NCBI GenBank assembly: GCA_022798155.1
Contig: JAAWLY010000084.1
Location: 1-8,991, forward strand
Source of the DNA: Lawsonibacter sp.
Lineage (GTDB): Bacteria > Bacillota > Clostridia > Oscillospirales > Oscillospiraceae
Reading direction: 5' to 3'
DNA length: 8,991 bases
The translations under genes were made by a program, and so were the position numbers. Under the pieces are notes generated by a model, which had not been told where the DNA came from, searched no databases, and was given only the letters and a program-made list of their open reading frames with translations. Every line of letters begins with the position of its first letter. Positions within the stretch are counted from its first letter, which is position 1. Positions 6,312 through 8,991 of the stretch are shown here, piece by piece.

Positions 6312-6327
6312 GCGCCGGTCCCGGCGC
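6312..6327. repeat. GC-rich palindrome between divergent promoters
   Basis: GCGCCGG (6312-6318) and CCGGCGC (6321-6327) form a perfect inverted repeat with a two-base centre. It lies between the -35 boxes of the leftward fapA promoter and the rightward pheST promoter. It could be an operator for a dimeric regulator; nothing else in the sequence confirms this. Confidence 0.3.
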
Positions 6328-6354
6328 TTCAATGGCCAATCAGCGTTTTTCCCC

Positions 6355-6383
6355 TTGCAATTCTGCCTTTGATATGGTATAAA
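6355..6383 (+). promoter_or_regulatory. Sigma-A promoter for the T-box / ydbC-pheST operon
   Basis: TTGCAA (6355-6360) and TATAAA (6378-6383) are separated by exactly 17 bases. Transcription would begin near 6390, about 35 bases before the first T-box structure. The box pair is well placed and no competing promoter is evident downstream before pheS. Confidence 0.8.
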
Positions 6384-6424
6384 GAAAAAAGCGAAATGTG
6401 AGGAACGGGAAAATAGCGGGCTTG

Positions 6425-6623
6425 CGTATCTAAGAGAGGGGCGGTCACCGGCTGAGAGCCGCCCCGGTATGTGCCGCTTGTTCGCCCGGGAGCGGCCCCT
6501 GAGAGGGGGACGGTGCTGCGACCCGCCGTTACCGGGTCTTGAGTGCACGCGGAAGCGTGAATGCGGGTGGTACCGCGGAAGGTGAGCCTTTCGTCCCAGC
6601 TTTGGGGGCGGAGGGCGTTTTTT
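6425..6623 (+). promoter_or_regulatory. T-box riboswitch controlling the phenylalanyl-tRNA synthetase operon
   Basis: The leader carries the hallmark T-box core GGGTGGTACCGCGG (6565-6578), whose TGGT (6568-6571) can pair with the ACCA end of an uncharged tRNA. Upstream are a Stem I-like hairpin (GGGCGG / CCGCCC around ACCGGCTGAGAG, about 6439-6465), a further hairpin CCGCT/AGCGG and a stem III (CACGC-GGAA-GCGTG, 6546-6559). TTC at 6481-6483, inside the loop of the CCGCT/AGCGG hairpin, is the best candidate phenylalanine specifier; I cannot confirm that it sits in a proper specifier bulge. The competing terminator stem pairs 6586-6597 with 6604-6616 and ends in six T residues (6618-6623). Uncharged tRNA should stabilise the antiterminator and switch on the genes downstream. 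Confidence 0.9.
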
Positions 6624-6661
6624 GTCCTGTGCAAAGAGCCAGAATAGGAGGGAGGAGCACT

Positions 6662-6883
6662 TTGAAGCTGGAATTTGAGATATACAAACACATTGCGGAT
6701 ATCTCCAAACCGAACAACGGCTGGATCAAGGAGCTTAACTATATCAGCTGGGATCGCAGGGAACCGGTTTATGACATCCGGACTTGGACGGAGGATCACA
6801 GCCAATACGGCAAAGGCGTTACCATCACCGCTGGGGAAATGGCCGCTTTGAAGCAGGCCCTTCTGGAAATGAACCGATTTTAG
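6662..6883 (+). CDS. ydbC: YdbC/PC4-family nucleic-acid-binding protein, TTG start
   Basis: This 73-residue protein matches the YdbC group of PC4-like single-stranded nucleic-acid-binding proteins. The telling block is GWIKELNYISWDRREPVYD followed by IRTWTEDHSQYGKGVTIT, where the family pattern is WxKELNxVSWN, PKYDIRxW and MGKGITL. A C-terminal helix (AGEMAALKQALLEMNRF) supplies the dimer interface in PC4 proteins. I chose TTG 6662 as the start because the dense Shine-Dalgarno run AGGAGGGAGGAG (6646-6657) ends four bases before it and because family members begin at this residue; the upstream open frame is T-box RNA. The gene lies between the T-box terminator and pheS (31-base gap), so it should share amino-acid-responsive control. 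Its cellular target is not established. Confidence 0.85.
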   Translation: MKLEFEIYKHIADISKPNNGWIKELNYISWDRREPVYDIRTWTEDHSQYGKGVTITAGEMAALKQALLEMNRF

Positions 6884-6914
6884 TTTATTCACATCCAAAT
6901 AAAGGAGTTTTAAC

Positions 6915-7940
6915 ATGAAAGAACAATTGGCAAAAATCCGCGCCGAGGCGCTCTCCGCCTTCGAGTCGGTGAAGGACGCCGCCGCCCTGGACGAGCTGCG
7001 GGTGCGCTACCTGGGCAAGAAGGGGGAGCTCACCGCTGTGCTCAAGCAGATGGGCAGGCTGTCCACGGAGGAGCGCCCCGCCATGGGTCAGCTGGCCAAC
7101 GAGGTCCGCGCCGCCCTGGAGACCGCCCTGGAGACCGCCTCCCACAAGCTGGAGGCCGCCGCCCTGTCCGCCAGGCTGAAGGCGGAGGCGGTGGACGTGA
7201 CCATCCCCGGCAAGGCGGCGCAGGTGGGCCGCCGCCACCCCATGAGCGCCGCCCTGGACGAGATCAAGGAGATTTTTATTGGGATGGGCTTCACGGTGCT
7301 GGACGGCCCGGAGATCGAGCTGGCCCAGCTGAACTTCGACCGGCTCAACGCCGAGGAGGGCCACCCCTCCCGGGACTGGTCGGACACCTTCTATTTTGAT
7401 ACGGATGAGCGGGTGATGCTCCGCTCCCAGACCTCCCCCATGCAGGTGCGGGCCATGGACTCTATGGAGCTGCCCATCCGCATCATCGCCCCCGGCCGGG
7501 TGTACCGCAAGGACGAGGTGGACGCCACCCACTCCCCCATGTTCCACCAGGTGGAGGGGATGGTCATCGACAAGGGCGTCACCATGGCCGACCTGAAGGG
7601 CACTCTGAACCTGCTGGCAGAGCAGCTGTTCGGCGCGGGCACCGTCACCCGGTTCCGCCCCCACCACTTCCCCTTCACCGAGCCCTCCTGCGAGATGGAT
7701 GTGCAGTGCCACAAGTGCGGCGGGGCTGGCTGCCCCACCTGCAAGGGCGAGGGCTGGATTGAGATTTTGGGCGCGGGGATGATCCACCCCCGGGTGCTGG
7801 AGATGGCGGGCATCGACCCGGAGCAGTGGTCGGGCTGGGCCTTCGGCATGGGGCTGGAGCGCACCGCCATGCGCCGGTTCAAAATCGCCGACCTGCGGCT
7901 GATCTTCGAGAACGACGTGCGGTTTTTAGAGCAGTTCTGA
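6915..7940 (+). CDS. pheS: Phenylalanine--tRNA ligase alpha subunit
   Basis: PheS is the catalytic subunit of the alpha2beta2 class II enzyme that activates phenylalanine with ATP and charges tRNA-Phe. At 341 residues the length is normal. Residues 1-90 form the N-terminal coiled coil that binds tRNA (LRVRYLGKKGELT is conserved). The catalytic core includes the DTFYFD segment (157-162), motif 2 (GRVYRKDEVDATHSPMFHQVEG, 194-215 as a stretch), the phenylalanine-pocket segment FPFTEPS (252-258) and motif 3 (GMGLERTAMRRF, 311-322). A four-cysteine knuckle, C265, C268, C273 and C276, is the form common in Firmicutes. W308 stands where FAFGMG is usual, and A309, the residue that sets substrate size, is conserved. 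The ribosome site AAAGGAG lies eight bases before ATG 6915. pheT follows after 16 bases. Confidence 0.98.
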   Translation: MKEQLAKIRAEALSAFESVKDAAALDELRVRYLGKKGELTAVLKQMGRLSTEERPAMGQLANEVRAALETALETASHKLEAAALSARLKAEAVDVTIPGKAAQVGRRHPMSAALDEIKEIFIGMGFTVLDGPEIELAQLNFDRLNAEEGHPSRDWSDTFYFDTDERVMLRSQTSPMQVRAMDSMELPIRIIAPGRVYRKDEVDATHSPMFHQVEGMVIDKGVTMADLKGTLNLLAEQLFGAGTVTRFRPHHFPFTEPSCEMDVQCHKCGGAGCPTCKGEGWIEILGAGMIHPRVLEMAGIDPEQWSGWAFGMGLERTAMRRFKIADLRLIFENDVRFLEQF

Positions 7941-7956
7941 GGGGAGGAAAACAACG

Positions 7957-8991
7957 ATGAATTTAAGCAGAAAATGGCTCGATGAGTTTGTAAAAATAGA
8001 CATACCCGACCGGGAATTTGCCGAGGCCATGACCCTGTCCGGCTCCAAGGTGGAGGGCACCGCCGAGCTGGGGGCGGAGATCAAAAACGTGGTGGTGGGC
8101 AAAATCCTGTCCATGGAGCGCCACCCGGACTCCGACCACATGTGGGTGTGCCAGGTGGACGTGGGCGGGGACGCGCCCGTCCAGATCGTCACCGGGGCCT
8201 GGAACATCCACGTGGGTGACCTGGTCCCCGTGGCCAAGGACAACTCCTGGCTCCCCGGCGGGGTCCACATCACCCGGGGCAACCTGCGGGGGGTCAAATC
8301 CAAGGGAATGCTGTGCTCCCTGCCCGAGCTGGGGCTGGACGAGCGGGACTTCCCCTACGCCGCCATCACCCCCGCCGCCATTTTAGGCGACTACCACCCC
8401 ATCGACCCGGAAAAGCCCTCCATTCCGGCGGAGATTGAACTGGGCCGCAAAATCTTCGGCCCGGTGGTGGCCGCCGGGGCGGGCGAGGTCAAGCCCCTGG
8501 GCGGCGGCCGCTGGTCCGTGGCCCTGGTCTGGGCGGAGGACGGCTCCCCTGTGGGCACCACGGTGGAGACCGGCTGCCAGAACATCCACGCCATGGACCT
8601 GGTGGCCTTCAACACCAAGACCCGGACCATCTGCACCCTGGCCGACCTCCACGCCGAGCAGCGGGAGTTCCCCAACTGCCGCCCCAGCGGCATCTTCGTC
8701 CTCCAGGAGGACTGCCAGCCCGGGGACGACATCAAGGCCGTCACCGGCATGGACGACCAGGTGGTGGAGTTCGAGATCACCCCCAACCGCCCGGACTGCC
8801 TCTCCGTCATCGGCCTGGCCCGGGAGGCGGCGGCCACCTTCGACAAGCCGCTGGCCCTCCACACCCCGGAGGTAAAGGGCGGGGGGTCGGGTGTGCTCCC
8901 CGAGCTGCTGGACGTGGAGACCCCCGCCGCCGATCTGGTGCCCCGGTACACCGCCCGGATGGTGCGCAACGTGAAGATCGCCCCCTCCCCC
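7957..8991 (+). CDS. pheT: Phenylalanine--tRNA ligase beta subunit, N-terminal part, with extra domain
   Basis: PheT partners PheS, binds tRNA-Phe and edits mischarged tyrosine. The frame is open from ATG 7957 (ribosome site GGGGAGG) to the window end, giving 345 of the roughly 800 residues expected. Residues 1-38 match the family start (LSRKWLDEFV, SGSKVEG). Residues 40-133 are the EMAP-II-like OB tRNA-binding domain (HPDSDHMWVCQVDVG, TGAWNIHVGDLV, LRGVKSKGMLCSLPELGL). Residues 244-300 rejoin the normal sequence (SGIFVLQEDCQPGDDI, VVEFEITPNRPDCLSVIGLARE), the start of the B3/B4 region. Between them, residues about 136-243 are extra relative to typical PheT, where ELG-L is followed by under 20 residues before the GIFVL segment. 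The extra block itself resembles the preceding OB domain. The frame is uninterrupted, so the insert is part of the protein. Confidence 0.96.
   Translation, partial: MNLSRKWLDEFVKIDIPDREFAEAMTLSGSKVEGTAELGAEIKNVVVGKILSMERHPDSDHMWVCQVDVGGDAPVQIVTGAWNIHVGDLVPVAKDNSWLPGGVHITRGNLRGVKSKGMLCSLPELGLDERDFPYAAITPAAILGDYHPIDPEKPSIPAEIELGRKIFGPVVAAGAGEVKPLGGGRWSVALVWAEDGSPVGTTVETGCQNIHAMDLVAFNTKTRTICTLADLHAEQREFPNCRPSGIFVLQEDCQPGDDIKAVTGMDDQVVEFEITPNRPDCLSVIGLAREAAATFDKPLALHTPEVKGGGSGVLPELLDVETPAADLVPRYTARMVRNVKIAPSP

Noticed and set aside
6539..6661. Upstream extension of the YdbC frame to an ATG-like start at 6539
   Set aside because: This part is the T-box antiterminator and terminator. The Shine-Dalgarno run and family start point to TTG 6662.
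6885..7787. 300-codon minus-strand frame opposite pheS
   Set aside because: Opposite a fully recognisable pheS, with repetitive Gly-Leu-His composition typical of antisense frames.
1..8991. CRISPR array or phage-defence system
   Set aside because: No regularly spaced direct repeats were seen, and no recognisable Cas, restriction, toxin-antitoxin or reverse-transcriptase gene. The AT-rich fragments are too incomplete to assign.

Overview
The window looks like chromosomal DNA of a GC-rich anaerobic Firmicute, probably Clostridia of the Oscillospiraceae / Flavonifractor-like gut group. The grounds are a T-box leader, strong sigma-A type promoters, Shine-Dalgarno sites before almost every gene, clostridial-type PheS and PheT sequences, a FapA (DUF342) protein and a YdbC/PC4 protein. 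The taxonomic placement is inference from protein style; no database was consulted.

Layout. (1) Positions 1-1765 are visibly AT-richer than the rest and look like acquired, decaying DNA. Two gene remnants on opposite strands meet near position 100, followed by an IS3-family transposase with an intact DDE triad. Directly after it is a stretch resembling the 3' end of a tRNA (T-arm plus acceptor strand), which could mark an integration boundary. (2) Positions 1765-2510 hold two large hairpins, a tRNA-Leu(GAG) on the minus strand with a perfect consensus promoter, a 55-residue hypothetical gene on the minus strand, and two GC-rich terminator hairpins. (3) Positions 2530-6302 are a signalling block. 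A soluble PAS-like protein with a degenerate GGDEF domain is on the plus strand. It converges on a minus-strand pair made of a FapA/DUF342 protein and a stand-alone CheY-like receiver, with a strong terminator between the two units. (4) Positions 6311-8991 are a phenylalanyl-tRNA synthetase operon on the plus strand: sigma-A promoter, T-box riboswitch, a small YdbC/PC4-type gene with a TTG start, pheS, and the first 345 codons of pheT, which runs off the window.

How it works together. The T-box should raise transcription of ydbC-pheS-pheT when uncharged tRNA accumulates, presumably tRNA-Phe. PheS and PheT form the alpha2beta2 enzyme. The fapA and pheST promoters diverge from a roughly 50-base region that carries a GC-rich palindrome.

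The most unusual observation is in PheT. Compared with the usual family layout there are about 108 extra residues after the EMAP-II/OB tRNA-binding domain, and the extra block itself resembles a second, diverged copy of that domain. Other points of interest are the GGDEF protein whose signature reads QDDKF, and the mobile-DNA scar beside tRNA-Leu.
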